Shown here: positions 44,202 to 52,967 of the stretch, piece by piece
Position numbering within the stretch: position 1 is the stretch's first letter
How the letters are laid out: every line of letters begins with the position of its first letter
Source: CALCTE01 sp045585835
GTDB lineage: Bacteria > Bacillota > Clostridia > Oscillospirales > CAG-272
DNA length: 64,000 nucleotides
Direction of reading: 5' to 3'
NCBI GenBank assembly: GCA_045585835.1
Contig: JAZMZG010000012.1
Location: forward strand, 62,001-126,000
The notes under the pieces: generated by a model
Database searches by the model: none
Told to the model about the DNA's origin: nothing
What the model saw: the letters and a program-made list of their open reading frames with translations, nothing else
Program-made: the position numbers and the translations under genes

Positions 44202-45128
44202 GTGAAAAGAAAAGTTTTATTATTTTTAGCAGCCGCTCTTCTTTTTTCTGTGCTTTCGACGTTTTGCATAAGTGCGGACAACACAAGCTGCGGGACGAGT
44301 GCTGAATGGAGTTTTGATTCCAATACGGGAACTCTGTACGTAAACGGCAGCGGAGCTATGACCGATTATGAGAAAAGCACTGACGTGCCGTGGTATAGCT
44401 ACAGAAACGAGATTTATAAAATATCGGTTTCCGAGAACATTACGCACATTGGAGATAATGCGTTTCGCCGCCTTGAAAATCTTGTCTCGGTGCAGTTGCC
44501 CGCAACACTCACGTCAATAGGTGATAAGACGTTTGCGTATTGCTACGAGCTTCGTGATATAAGCCTTCCGAGTGCAGTCAAAACGATAGGAGAAAGCGCA
44601 TTTTACTATTGTCAAAATATAACTGATATAAGTCTTCCGAGTGCAGTAAAGCGTATTGAAACCGACACATTTTTCGGTTGCCAAAAGCTCGTTTTAATTA
44701 CAATGAGCGACAGCGTAGAGTACATTGGGGAAAGAGCGTTTTACTACTGCGTGAAGCTTTCAAATTTAAAGCTTTCCGCATCTGTCGAAAGCATCGGAAG
44801 CAGTGCGTTTGCGTATTGCGAATCATTAAAGGTGTTTACTTGTATGATGGACGATGATAAGTGGGAGCTTGTGGAAATTGCAAGCGGAAACGAGTGCTTA
44901 GTGAGTGCAAGACGTTTGAGCGATGGCGGTATACGAGGTGACGTTAACGGCGACTTGACGGTAGGTGCAAGCGATGCGATATATTTACTTTACAGTATTT
45001 TCTTCGAAAGCAGCAACTATCCGATATATCAGGATTGCGATTTCAACCAAGACGGCATAACGAATGCCGAAGATGCGATTTACCTTTTATATCACATATT
45101 CTTCGATGCATCGGATTATCCGATTTAA
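44202..45128 (+). CDS. Secreted leucine-rich-repeat protein with dockerin-like C-terminus
   Basis: The 308-residue protein has a signal peptide (KRK, then a hydrophobic stretch to about residue 24, cleavage near SADN). About six 23-residue BspA/LRR_5 repeats follow (about 75-225, with IG..AF..C..L..I.LP..V..I). The C-terminus (about 245-308) has two calcium-binding loops, DVNGDLTVGASDA and DFNQDGITNAEDA, each followed by IYLLY.IFF, as in type I dockerins. It is probably a secreted or surface-attached binding protein; the partner cohesin is unknown. GTG at 44202 follows AAGGAG, so I reject upstream starts that overlap the promoter. Confidence 0.86.
   Translation: MKRKVLLFLAAALLFSVLSTFCISADNTSCGTSAEWSFDSNTGTLYVNGSGAMTDYEKSTDVPWYSYRNEIYKISVSENITHIGDNAFRRLENLVSVQLPATLTSIGDKTFAYCYELRDISLPSAVKTIGESAFYYCQNITDISLPSAVKRIETDTFFGCQKLVLITMSDSVEYIGERAFYYCVKLSNLKLSASVESIGSSAFAYCESLKVFTCMMDDDKWELVEIASGNECLVSARRLSDGGIRGDVNGDLTVGASDAIYLLYSIFFESSNYPIYQDCDFNQDGITNAEDAIYLLYHIFFDASDYPI
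44556..44648 (+). repeat. Near-identical 69-bp direct repeat inside the LRR gene
   Basis: The segment beginning GATATAAGCCTTCCGAGTGC at 44556 recurs 69 bases later, at 44625, with one base changed in the first 24. Sixty-nine bases is exactly one 23-residue repeat, so a repeat unit was duplicated recently. Confidence 0.75.
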
Positions 45129-45132
45129 ATTA

Positions 45133-45167
45133 AATAACCCGCTTCATTTTGAAGCGGGTTATTTTTT
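45133..45167. terminator. Bidirectional rho-independent terminator
   Basis: A 13-bp stem (AATAACCCGCTTC paired with GAAGCGGGTTATT, 4-base TTTT-type loop with one A) lies between the convergent LRR gene and GDSL gene and is followed by T runs in both orientations. Confidence 0.88.
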
Positions 45168-45814
45168 TATTCCAAATTTTCAAGATAGTCTCCGAGCAGC
45201 TTTGCAATAATTTCGTGACCGTCATCGTTGGGATGAAGTCCGTCGGGGAAATACTTTGCACATACCTCGGGATCTGTTGCATCGGGGCCTTCTCTAAACA
45301 GATCGAACACTTCCACGCCCTCGTCTGCGCAAATCTTTATCATAGCATCAATGTATTCGATAAACATTTTTTTATCGGGGGAGAGATATGCGGGATGCGT
45401 GTCGCATTCCTTGCGTGACATAGGTGTCATAAAGACGAGCCTTTTAGTTTTCGGTTTTAGAATTTTAATAAGGAATCTTATCGCACCGCAGTACGTTTCG
45501 GGAGTCTTATTTTCAAAGGTGCCGAATAAAGCTCTGCCATGACCGTAATCGTTAGTGCCGCCGAAGACCACTATAAGATCGTTATCCTCGGGAATAGGCT
45601 GTGCACGGCCTGCAAAATATAGATCAAATTGAGGATTATCAAGAGTAGGAGTGCTTTGATATGCAAGTCTTGTTCCGCTGAGTCCGTAGTTTCTGCGCTT
45701 AAAATCGAAGCGTTTTTGCAATCTGATATCATATTTATTTTCAATATTCGTAACTCCTACGCCTTGAGTAATGCTGTCGCCTAAAAATGCTATGACTTTA
45801 TTTTTTAATTCCAT
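45167..45814 (-). CDS. SGNH/GDSL-family hydrolase
   Basis: The 215-residue enzyme has the SGNH blocks: FLGDSITQG (GDS with the catalytic serine), a glycine in SGTRLAY, FGGTNDYGHG (GxND) and DGLHPNDDGHE (DxxH). It is probably an esterase or acyl/acetyl hydrolase; no signal peptide is seen, so it is likely cytoplasmic. The start ATG at 45814 follows GGAG. It lies 14 bases after prkC ends, so it may be cotranscribed with the kinase-phosphatase pair. Confidence 0.85.
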   Translation of the reverse strand: MELKNKVIAFLGDSITQGVGVTNIENKYDIRLQKRFDFKRRNYGLSGTRLAYQSTPTLDNPQFDLYFAGRAQPIPEDNDLIVVFGGTNDYGHGRALFGTFENKTPETYCGAIRFLIKILKPKTKRLVFMTPMSRKECDTHPAYLSPDKKMFIEYIDAMIKICADEGVEVFDLFREGPDATDPEVCAKYFPDGLHPNDDGHEIIAKLLGDYLENLE

Positions 45815-45828
45815 AATTTTCTCCAAAG

Positions 45829-47628
45829 TTAGTTTTCGGAACTTTCTGTGTCCGTTGGTGTATCGTCCGTCGGTGTTTCAGGATTGGGCTCGGGTTCGGG
45901 TATCTTGTATACGTATACTTCAAGGTCGATTTTCGTTTCAAGTAGCTGACTTGTTTCGGGCTTTACACTTTGTGATTTTACTATACCGTCAAGACTGATA
46001 TCGGTTGTGGCAACCTCTTTAATGTTTCCGACTTTAAAACCGAACTCCTCAATTGTTTCTTTAGCGCTTTCAAGCGGAATACCGGTTATATCGGGGACTA
46101 CCTCTTGCGTTATCTCGGGGCCAAGACTTACGTAAAGTGTGATCTTATCACCGGGATAGAGTTCGTCGCCTACTTTATGGTTTGTCTCAATTACGAAACC
46201 GTCTGCAATCGTATCGTGATTTTGTTGCTTGATCTCGACTGCGAGGCCGGCGTTTTTGAGTATTCTTATAGCCTCACGGCTATCGGTGTTAGTGTAATCC
46301 TCAAGAATTATCTTTTGTTCGCCTTTGCTGATATATAAAACTATACTGAATCCGTGGCGCATATGAGTGCCTTCTTCAGGCGTTTGGTCGGTAATAAAGC
46401 CTGCATCATAAACGTCGCTGAAAACTTCTTTGCGGACTATTTTGTAGCCTTTTTGATAAAGCTCGTTTTGGAGCTGTTCGGTAAGTTCTTTTCCGACGAG
46501 GTTTTCAACCGTTACCAATTCTTCCTCTGAAATGTTTTCGGTCTGTTTACCGAAAGTAACGCTCCATATAGTTTTTCCGATTTCAAATGCGCCGAATGCT
46601 CCCACTACGAGAAAAGCTAAAAATACACCTAAAACGATGGGAAGCATAGTGTTGTGTTTTCTTTTTGTTTTGATTTTATTGTCCTTCTTTCCGCGAACTT
46701 TTTTATTTGACTTCGTATTTGATTGCGTTGTATTGTCTGATTTTGCCATAGCTCGTCTTGCGGCGACGGAAGGCAAGGGAGCAAAAATAACGTCGGGATT
46801 TTGCAAAAGCTCCTCAATATATCTTAACATTTCATCGCAGTTTTCGAAGCGCATATCAATATCCTTCGACATCGCTTGAAGGATTATGAATTGAAGTCCG
46901 TCGGGAAGTGAGGGAACGATGTCCTTCGGAAGAACCGCTTCATCAGTTATATGCATTAAAGCGACCGAAACCAAAGAATCCGCGTTAAACGGTAACTTTC
47001 CCGTTACCATCTCGTAAAGCATAACGCCTACGGAATATATATCGCTTGCGTTTGTTACGTCCTTGCCTTCGGCTTGCTCAGGGCTTATATAGTGTACTGT
47101 ACCTATAGCGGATTCGCCGTCGGTGATAGTATCACTCTTGTGTACCTTTGCAATACCGAAATCCGTTACTTTGATAGTTCCGTCCTTAAGCAAAAGTATA
47201 TTCTGCGGCTTTACGTCTCTGTGAACTACGCCTCTTTCGTGAGCTTGCGCAAGTCCTCGTAAAATTTGCTCCGTATAGCGCAAGGCTTCCTTCCAATTTA
47301 TGCGCTCGACGCTGCCGAGATATTCTTTCAGGGTGGTGCCCTCAACGTACTCCATTACGATATACTTGATTTCGTCTTTTACGTTTACGTCGTAAATATT
47401 TACAATGTTCGGGTGCGAGAGCATCGCAACAGCTTTCGATTCGTTGATAAAGCGTTGTATTGCCTTCTCGGGATCGTCGGAATCGGTTTTAAGTACTTTG
47501 ATCGCAACGACTCTGTTCATAACGATATCCTCGGCACAGAAGACAACTGCCATGCCGCCGTATCCGACTACGCTTTTAATTTTGTATCTGTCGTCAAGTA
47601 TCTTTCCGACAAAATCTTCGTATTTCAT
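45829..47628 (-). CDS. prkC: Serine/threonine protein kinase PrkC with PASTA repeats
   Basis: The 599-residue membrane kinase has the Hanks domain (about 14-280) with GYGGMAVVF (22-30), Lys44, HRDVKPQN (136-143) and DFG (156-158), a basic linker rich in K and N, one membrane helix (about 333-353), and three extracellular PASTA repeats (about 375-575). The C-terminus is a P, E, T and D-rich tail. PASTA domains sense muropeptides and peptidoglycan fragments, which links the kinase to growth and spore germination in other species. Together with the upstream PP2C gene it is the usual pair. Confidence 0.95.
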   Translation of the reverse strand: MKYEDFVGKILDDRYKIKSVVGYGGMAVVFCAEDIVMNRVVAIKVLKTDSDDPEKAIQRFINESKAVAMLSHPNIVNIYDVNVKDEIKYIVMEYVEGTTLKEYLGSVERINWKEALRYTEQILRGLAQAHERGVVHRDVKPQNILLLKDGTIKVTDFGIAKVHKSDTITDGESAIGTVHYISPEQAEGKDVTNASDIYSVGVMLYEMVTGKLPFNADSLVSVALMHITDEAVLPKDIVPSLPDGLQFIILQAMSKDIDMRFENCDEMLRYIEELLQNPDVIFAPLPSVAARRAMAKSDNTTQSNTKSNKKVRGKKDNKIKTKRKHNTMLPIVLGVFLAFLVVGAFGAFEIGKTIWSVTFGKQTENISEEELVTVENLVGKELTEQLQNELYQKGYKIVRKEVFSDVYDAGFITDQTPEEGTHMRHGFSIVLYISKGEQKIILEDYTNTDSREAIRILKNAGLAVEIKQQNHDTIADGFVIETNHKVGDELYPGDKITLYVSLGPEITQEVVPDITGIPLESAKETIEEFGFKVGNIKEVATTDISLDGIVKSQSVKPETSQLLETKIDLEVYVYKIPEPEPNPETPTDDTPTDTESSEN

Positions 47629-47646
47629 ATTAAAACTCCGTATTAT

Positions 47647-48378
47647 TTATAAAAAATTAACAACAAGTGCGGTAACGTTATCTCCGCCGCCGTTTTTAAT
47701 AGCTTCGGATACAAGCTTTGTTACTGATTTTTGCGGGGTAGGAGAGCTTATCATTATTTCAAGTATTCTGTCCTCTGTAACGTAATTGGTCAGTCCGTCG
47801 CTGCAGAGCAAGAATTGCCCCGAAGCTTTAGTTAAAATTATGTCGGGAAGCGCCTTTGCGGCTCCTCCGATTGAGCGCGTAATGATATTTTTATTCGGGT
47901 GAGTTTCCGCTTCGCTTTCGGTTATTTCGTTGTTGTCTATAAGCATTTGTACGTAGGAGTGATCCTTCGTGAGCCTTGTAAGCGTTTCTCCGTCAAGATT
48001 GTAGCAACGGCTATCTCCCGCATGTGCAATATACGCCTTATCGTCATAAGCAACGAGTAGCACGGCAGTTGTACCCATTCCCGCATATTCCGGGTGCTTG
48101 GATACAAGCTCTCTTATGCCGTCATCGGCATCGTAAAATGCTTTCTTGATCTCGCTTTCACTGTCAAATTCTTCGTCGGGTAAAGCGGCGAAAGCACTTT
48201 TGAGCTGTTCGCTGATTATCTTCACCGCCGTTTTACTTGCGATGTTGCCGGCGGCAGCTCCTCCCATTCCGTCGCAAACTGCGGCAATGAATACGTTACT
48301 TTGAAGCTGCAGAGCAAAAAAAGCGTCTTGGTTGGTGCTTCTTACCGGTCCTGTTTTAGATGAACCGTAAAATTTCAT
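47647..48378 (-). CDS. prpC: PP2C-family protein phosphatase (PrpC-like)
   Basis: The 243-residue metal-dependent phosphatase removes phosphates placed by PrkC. It has RSTNQDAFF with the metal aspartate, DGMGG (36-40), HAGDSRCY, TRSIGG, and LCSDGLTNYV, the standard PP2C motifs in order. An AAAGGAGG site precedes the ATG. The kinase gene begins 18 bases after it ends. A separate promoter starts this gene, so rsgA upstream is not needed for its expression. Confidence 0.94.
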   Translation of the reverse strand: MKFYGSSKTGPVRSTNQDAFFALQLQSNVFIAAVCDGMGGAAAGNIASKTAVKIISEQLKSAFAALPDEEFDSESEIKKAFYDADDGIRELVSKHPEYAGMGTTAVLLVAYDDKAYIAHAGDSRCYNLDGETLTRLTKDHSYVQMLIDNNEITESEAETHPNKNIITRSIGGAAKALPDIILTKASGQFLLCSDGLTNYVTEDRILEIMISSPTPQKSVTKLVSEAIKNGGGDNVTALVVNFL

Positions 48379-48438
48379 ATATTGCCTCCTTTACGTCGAA
48401 ATGGCGGGTAAATATTAACGTGTAAATAATCATTGTAT

Positions 48439-48467
48439 ATTATCCTATTTTTTACCCAATATGTCAA
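48439..48467 (-). promoter_or_regulatory. SigA-type promoter for the PP2C-PrkC-GDSL operon
   Basis: On the minus strand TTGACA (48462-48467) and GATAAT (48439-48444) are 17 bp apart, about 60 bp upstream of the PP2C start. Confidence 0.8.
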
Positions 48468-48504
48468 GTTTTTTAACGGAAAAACAGCAAAAAACGTTCA
48501 ATAT

Positions 48505-49383
48505 TCAATGGTATGTCCGCTTATTCTTTAAAATATTGTAAAATGAAATATAGTTTTCGTATCTGCTCTTGCTTACAGAGCCGTTTTCGTATGCTTCGAT
48601 AATACCGCAACCGTCCTCGTTTGTATGCGTGCAGTCGGTATATCTGCACTTTTTAAGGGGCTCTCTGAATTCGGGAAAACTGCCCGCAAGCTCTTCGAGC
48701 TTCAAAAAATCGAATTTTTCAAAATCTATCATGGCAAATCCGGGCGTATCCGCAAAATAGCCGCCTTCGACTTCGAATAACTCCACGGTTCTTGTCGTAT
48801 GCTTGCCTCGGTCGCTCTTGTCGCTTAAATCTCCGACGGTTAGGTGCAGATTTGGAAAAAGTGCGTTCATAAGACTGCTTTTACCGACACCCGAAGCTCC
48901 CGCAAAGGCACATATACCGCTTATTTCGCCTTTTATGGCGTCTATACCCGTGCTCTCTTTTGCGCATACGTCGAATATCTTTATCGACGCCTTTTCGTAA
49001 ATTTGTCTTATTTCCTTGCTTGATTTAATGTCGGTTTTATTTATAACGATTATCGGCTCTATACCTTTTGCAAATGCGGCACAGGTGATCTTATCAAGCG
49101 TTTCAAAGGAAGGGAGAGGAGAAGCGGTGGCTACTACGATAAAGAGCTTATCGAGGTTTGCCATGGGTGGCCTTATAAGAAAATTCTTTCTTTCGCAGAC
49201 CTCGTTTATGACCGCTTTTCCGTTTGCTTGTTTTTCAAAAATAACCTTGTCGCCCGCAAGCGGAAGCGAGCTTTTATGTTTGAGCAAACCTCTTACGGCG
49301 CAGCTGACTTTTTCACCGCTTTCGGTTAGAACTTCAAAAAGCTCTCCGAAGCCTTTTATAACAAGTCCCGTTTCTTTCGTCAT
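48505..49383 (-). CDS. rsgA: Ribosome small-subunit-dependent GTPase RsgA
   Basis: RsgA is a circularly permuted GTPase that helps 30S assembly. The 292-residue protein has an N-terminal OB fold (about 1-70), G4 NKTD (115-118) before G1 GASGVGKSS (162-170), G3 DTPGF, and the C-terminal zinc motif CRYTDCTHTNEDGC. The order of G motifs confirms the permutation. ATG at 49383 follows GAGG by 5 bp; the ATG five codons earlier lies before that site. It is read from the pepV side and overlaps nothing. Confidence 0.93.
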   Translation of the reverse strand: MTKETGLVIKGFGELFEVLTESGEKVSCAVRGLLKHKSSLPLAGDKVIFEKQANGKAVINEVCERKNFLIRPPMANLDKLFIVVATASPLPSFETLDKITCAAFAKGIEPIIVINKTDIKSSKEIRQIYEKASIKIFDVCAKESTGIDAIKGEISGICAFAGASGVGKSSLMNALFPNLHLTVGDLSDKSDRGKHTTRTVELFEVEGGYFADTPGFAMIDFEKFDFLKLEELAGSFPEFREPLKKCRYTDCTHTNEDGCGIIEAYENGSVSKSRYENYISFYNILKNKRTYH

Positions 49384-49390
49384 TTTAACC

Positions 49391-50797
49391 TCATTCACAC
49401 ATTTGTACTATAACGAGAGCGAATATTTTAGCCGCACTAAGCAGGTCATCAATATTTGCCCTCTCGTTTGCGCCGTGCAGATTAGATTGAAAATCGGGGC
49501 GCGATGCACCGAAAGCAACTCCGCCTTCAATATTGTGAACGTACGTACCGCCGCCCATAGAATGACAGGGGCATTCTTCACCCGTAAAGTCCGTATATAC
49601 CGACTTTAAGGTCTTGATAAATACGCTGTCCTCGGGAGTGTGGTGCGCTTTACCCATTTCTCCCTCAACCGAGTATCCCTTTTTTGCCATAAGCTTTTCG
49701 AATACAATGCGGCAATTTTCGTCGTTTGCGCAAATAGGAGTTCTTGCGTCAAATCTTCCCCAAACCAAACCGTCGTTTATTTCCAAAAGACTTAACACTA
49801 CAGTTATGCTTCCCGATATGTCGTCATTTTGATAAATGCCGAGCGTGCGTCCGTTATCATCTCCAAAAGGAAAAAGAGCGGCAAGCTCGTTTATTTGCTC
49901 GTTTATATCGCACTTTGCAAGGGGCAAAAGACTTAACAAATAAAGCAGAGCGGTTATACCGTTTTTGCCGTCCGATGGCGTTGATGCGTGAGTGGAGCGT
50001 CCCTCTGCGTAAACCGACGTTTTGCCCGCATTATATTCAGCAGAAAACGAAACCCCCGTTTTTTCGGTTGCCTTTTTGATAGCTGAAGTAAGCACATCTT
50101 TGTCTATACCCAAAAGTACGGCACTTGCTTTAGCGGGGAGCACGTTTATTCTGTAACCTCCCGAAAGACTTTCCACTCTCGGTAATACGTTGCTTTGTAC
50201 AAGCTTTTTTGTAAAAGTGGGCTTATAGCTTCCTTTTTCGGTATTGAAGATAGGGAAGGAGGCGTCGGGCGAAAATGTGGCGGGTGCGGGATCAAAAACC
50301 TTATAATAGGCTTCAAGATCAAGCTCCGAGCCGCTTTCTTCATCTCCGCCTACAATAAGCCTTGCGTTTTTCGAAAGCGGTATATTAAGGTCTTTTACTG
50401 CACGCATAGCGTATAAAGCCGCAACTACGGGGCCCTTATCGTCATCAGTACCTCTGCCGTATATGCAACCGTCATCTTTTACTGTCGCAACGTAAGGGTC
50501 GGTATCCCAACCGTCGCCCTCGCCGACAACGTCGACGTGTCCGAGTATGTCAAGAGCGCTTTCGTTTGCGTTCATATCGCAGTATGCGGCGAAGTTTTCG
50601 AGATTCTCGCTTTTAAAGCCGTAGCGCTCGAACATTTCGACTGCCTTTTCCATACAGCGCGCGCTGCCTTCACCAAAGGGCATACCGTCTTTCGCCTCGC
50701 TTTTAACACTTCTTATGGCGACGAGCTCGGATAAGTCCTCTATAAACTCATCTCTTTTGCCGTCAATATATTCGCATATTCTCTGTTTGAAGTCCAT
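49391..50797 (-). CDS. pepV: M20-family dipeptidase PepV
   Basis: The 468-residue zinc peptidase belongs to the Sapep/PepV branch of M20. GHVDVVGEGDGWDTDPY (metal ligands), GRGTDDDKGP, GGDEESGSELD, and HSMGGGTYVHN are visible. It hydrolyses dipeptides, possibly with beta-alanine or D-residue N-termini as described for family members. AAGGAG precedes the ATG. It is the first gene of a two-gene unit with rsgA. Confidence 0.92.
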   Translation of the reverse strand: MDFKQRICEYIDGKRDEFIEDLSELVAIRSVKSEAKDGMPFGEGSARCMEKAVEMFERYGFKSENLENFAAYCDMNANESALDILGHVDVVGEGDGWDTDPYVATVKDDGCIYGRGTDDDKGPVVAALYAMRAVKDLNIPLSKNARLIVGGDEESGSELDLEAYYKVFDPAPATFSPDASFPIFNTEKGSYKPTFTKKLVQSNVLPRVESLSGGYRINVLPAKASAVLLGIDKDVLTSAIKKATEKTGVSFSAEYNAGKTSVYAEGRSTHASTPSDGKNGITALLYLLSLLPLAKCDINEQINELAALFPFGDDNGRTLGIYQNDDISGSITVVLSLLEINDGLVWGRFDARTPICANDENCRIVFEKLMAKKGYSVEGEMGKAHHTPEDSVFIKTLKSVYTDFTGEECPCHSMGGGTYVHNIEGGVAFGASRPDFQSNLHGANERANIDDLLSAAKIFALVIVQMCE

Positions 50798-50837
50798 ATA
50801 AAGCTCCTTGCACGTAAAATATTACCGTAATATATTT

Positions 50838-50866
50838 ATTTTACCATATAGTAAGAGTATTTTCAA
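50838..50866 (-). promoter_or_regulatory. SigA-type promoter for pepV-rsgA
   Basis: On the minus strand TTGAAA (50861-50866) and TAAAAT (50838-50843) are 17 bp apart, about 40 bp before the pepV ATG. Confidence 0.6.
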
Positions 50867-50883
50867 GTTCAAAAAAGAAAAAT

Positions 50884-50904
50884 CGGCAGAGGTTTCCTCT
50901 GCCG
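50884..50904 (-). terminator. Rho-independent terminator after recA-recX
   Basis: A perfect 9-bp stem (CGGCAGAGG, 3-base loop) followed on the minus strand by a T-rich run lies just after the recX stop. Confidence 0.85.
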
Positions 50905-50909
50905 AGCGG

Positions 50910-51548
50910 TTATTTTTTGTTAAATCTCAATTTGGAAATTCTTGAATACTCATATCCCAAACGGTTAAGTGCGGCAAAGAGCTTATCCTTTCCCGCTTTA
51001 TCCGAAAGGTCAAGATTTTTAGCCTTTAAAACTGCCATCTCGTACATATTCATGTCGAAAAGACAAAGTCCTTTTTCGTCCTTCTCGTAATACTTCAAGA
51101 TTAACTCGTCAGTTATATCTTTCGCAACGCCGTGACGGAATGTTTCCGCTTTTATGCGTACGGGGCCGTATTTCTTGATTTCTGCAAGCTCGTATATAAG
51201 AGCTTCGGCGTAGCCTTCATCGTTTATGAGCTTCTTTTCTTCAGCAAAGTCAAGTGCATATTCGATACTTTCGGGCGAAAACCCGTATCTTTGAAGCTTT
51301 TTGTGAAAGCCCTGTCGACTGTTACCCGAATATGAAAGCAGCGAGAGAAGCTTATTTTTGGCTTTTGTACATTCCTCAAGCCGAGAAAGCATATCGTACT
51401 GCGAGTCGCTTACCTCACCGCATTTTCTTGCGAAATTCAGATCGTACCAATCATAGCTCGAGAGCCTTATACTTTCTGCGTTCGAAAATTTAAGCGTGAC
51501 GGACTCGCCGTCATCGCTTAAATCTATTTTAATTATCTCTTTTGCCAT
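50910..51548 (-). CDS. recX: Regulatory protein RecX
   Basis: RecX limits RecA filament growth. The 212-residue protein has the helical RecX repeats (about 60-210), with SRQGFHKKLQRYGFSPESIEYAL, LINDEGYAEALIYELAEIKKYG and the last repeat near DKLFAALNRLGYEYS. It follows recA by 3 bases on the minus strand, the usual recA-recX order. The N-terminal 60 residues are variable in the family. Confidence 0.88.
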   Translation of the reverse strand: MAKEIIKIDLSDDGESVTLKFSNAESIRLSSYDWYDLNFARKCGEVSDSQYDMLSRLEECTKAKNKLLSLLSYSGNSRQGFHKKLQRYGFSPESIEYALDFAEEKKLINDEGYAEALIYELAEIKKYGPVRIKAETFRHGVAKDITDELILKYYEKDEKGLCLFDMNMYEMAVLKAKNLDLSDKAGKDKLFAALNRLGYEYSRISKLRFNKK

Positions 51549-51551
51549 TTA

Positions 51552-52679
51552 TCAAAGATCGTCGGCAGAAATGTCGATGCCGAGTTCAATAGCTGCCTTC
51601 GTTCCGTCTACGTCATCATCGTCAAGTACGGTTTTGTCTTCGGGCAAGTCTATGCTTGAGGAATTGGCTCTTACGAGCTTTTCGATTTCCTCGGCAAGCT
51701 CGGGATTGTCGCAGAGGATCTGTCTTGCGTTATCACGTCCTTGACCTATTCTCGTTCCGTTATACGAGAACCAAGAACCGCTCTTTTTGATGATATCAAG
51801 GGATACCGCAAGGTCAAGAAGCTCGCTTTCCTTGGAGATGCCCTTGCCGTACATTATATCAAATACCGCAACCTTAAAGGGAGGAGCAACCTTGTTTTTA
51901 ACTACCTTACATTTCGTTTGGTTGCCGATAACGTTATCACCGTTTTTGATCTGCTCGCCGCGTCTTACGTCGATTCTGACGGAAGAGTAGAATTTAAGCG
52001 CACGTCCGCCCGTCGTAACTTCGCTGGGGCCGTAGAAAACGCCTACTTTTTCACGGAGCTGATTTATAAATATAACGACACAGTTGGTCTTTGCGATAGC
52101 GCCCGAGAGCTTGCGCAAAGCTTGTGACATAAGGCGCGCCTGCGCACCTACGTGGTGATCGCCCATAGCGCCTTCGATCTCCGCTCTGGGAACGAGAGCT
52201 GCGACGGAGTCGATTACAACACCTTCGATAGCACCGGAGCATACGAGTGTTTCCGCAATTTCAAGCGCCTGTTCGCCGTCATCGGGCTGAGCGACCAATA
52301 GCTCGTCCGTATTAACACCGATAGCTTTAGCGTATACGGGGTCGAGAGCATGCTCTGCATCAATGAAAGCGACCTCGCCACCGCATTTTTGTATCTCTGC
52401 CAAAACGTGCAGAGCAAGTGTGGTCTTACCCGAAGATTCGGGACCGTATATTTCGATAATTCTACCCTTGGGAACGCCGCCGATACCGAGGGCAAGGTCG
52501 AGGGAGAGAGAGCCGGTGGAAACCGCACTGACGTTCATCGTATTATTTGAGCCGAGCCTCATGATCGAGCCGGCACCGAAGCGCTTTTCTATCTGTGCGA
52601 TAGACGTTTTAAGAGCCTGCTTTTTTTCTTCGGCAGTGCCGCCCGCTCTTGCGGTAGATGCAACTTTCTTTTCAGCCAT
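51552..52679 (-). CDS. recA: Recombinase RecA
   Basis: RecA drives homologous recombination and SOS induction. The 375-residue protein has GPESSGKTT (Walker A, about 73-81), VFINQLREKVG, TTGGRALKFYSSVR and GKGISKESELLDLA, all strongly conserved. Its C-terminus is acidic as usual. The promoter at 52721-52749 and a LexA-like inverted repeat at 52699-52712 lie upstream. An AGGAGG site precedes the ATG. Confidence 0.97.
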   Translation of the reverse strand: MAEKKVASTARAGGTAEEKKQALKTSIAQIEKRFGAGSIMRLGSNNTMNVSAVSTGSLSLDLALGIGGVPKGRIIEIYGPESSGKTTLALHVLAEIQKCGGEVAFIDAEHALDPVYAKAIGVNTDELLVAQPDDGEQALEIAETLVCSGAIEGVVIDSVAALVPRAEIEGAMGDHHVGAQARLMSQALRKLSGAIAKTNCVVIFINQLREKVGVFYGPSEVTTGGRALKFYSSVRIDVRRGEQIKNGDNVIGNQTKCKVVKNKVAPPFKVAVFDIMYGKGISKESELLDLAVSLDIIKKSGSWFSYNGTRIGQGRDNARQILCDNPELAEEIEKLVRANSSSIDLPEDKTVLDDDDVDGTKAAIELGIDISADDL

Positions 52680-52698
52680 TTTAAAAATCCTCCTAAAG

Positions 52699-52712
52699 CA
52701 AACAAATGTTTG
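52699..52712 (-). promoter_or_regulatory. Candidate LexA-type (Cheo-like) operator of recA
   Basis: CAAAC-N4-GTTTG is an inverted repeat placed just downstream of the -10 box and before the ribosome binding site. The Gram-positive SOS box is GAAC-N4-GTTC, so the spacing matches but each half-site has one changed base (A for G, T for C). No lexA gene is in the window, so this is inference. Confidence 0.45.
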
Positions 52713-52720
52713 TTTTCTAT

Positions 52721-52749
52721 ATTATAACTTATTTTTCTATTCGTTGCAA
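52721..52749 (-). promoter_or_regulatory. SigA-type promoter of recA
   Basis: On the minus strand TTGCAA (52744-52749) and TATAAT (52721-52726) are 17 bp apart. Confidence 0.78.
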
Positions 52750-52893
52750 GAGTTTTTTATAAATAAGTAAAAATATATATCAATATGTAAGTGCATTGTC
52801 CCATAAACTACCCTTTGTGTTTTGACGGGGAGATATTTCACGGAAAAAATACCTTAAATTACAGATTATATGAGTATTATTGAAAAATATGTA

Positions 52894-52922
52894 TTGCAAT
52901 TTGGAATATTTTATGGTAAAAT
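52894..52922 (+). promoter_or_regulatory. SigA-type promoter of efp
   Basis: TTGCAA (52894-52899) and TAAAAT (52917-52922) are 17 bp apart and the efp ATG is 46 bp further on, with a GGAGGA site before it. Confidence 0.68.
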
Positions 52923-52967
52923 ATAGCGGTAAAATGAATAAAAATATACATTTGGAGGAATAATTTT

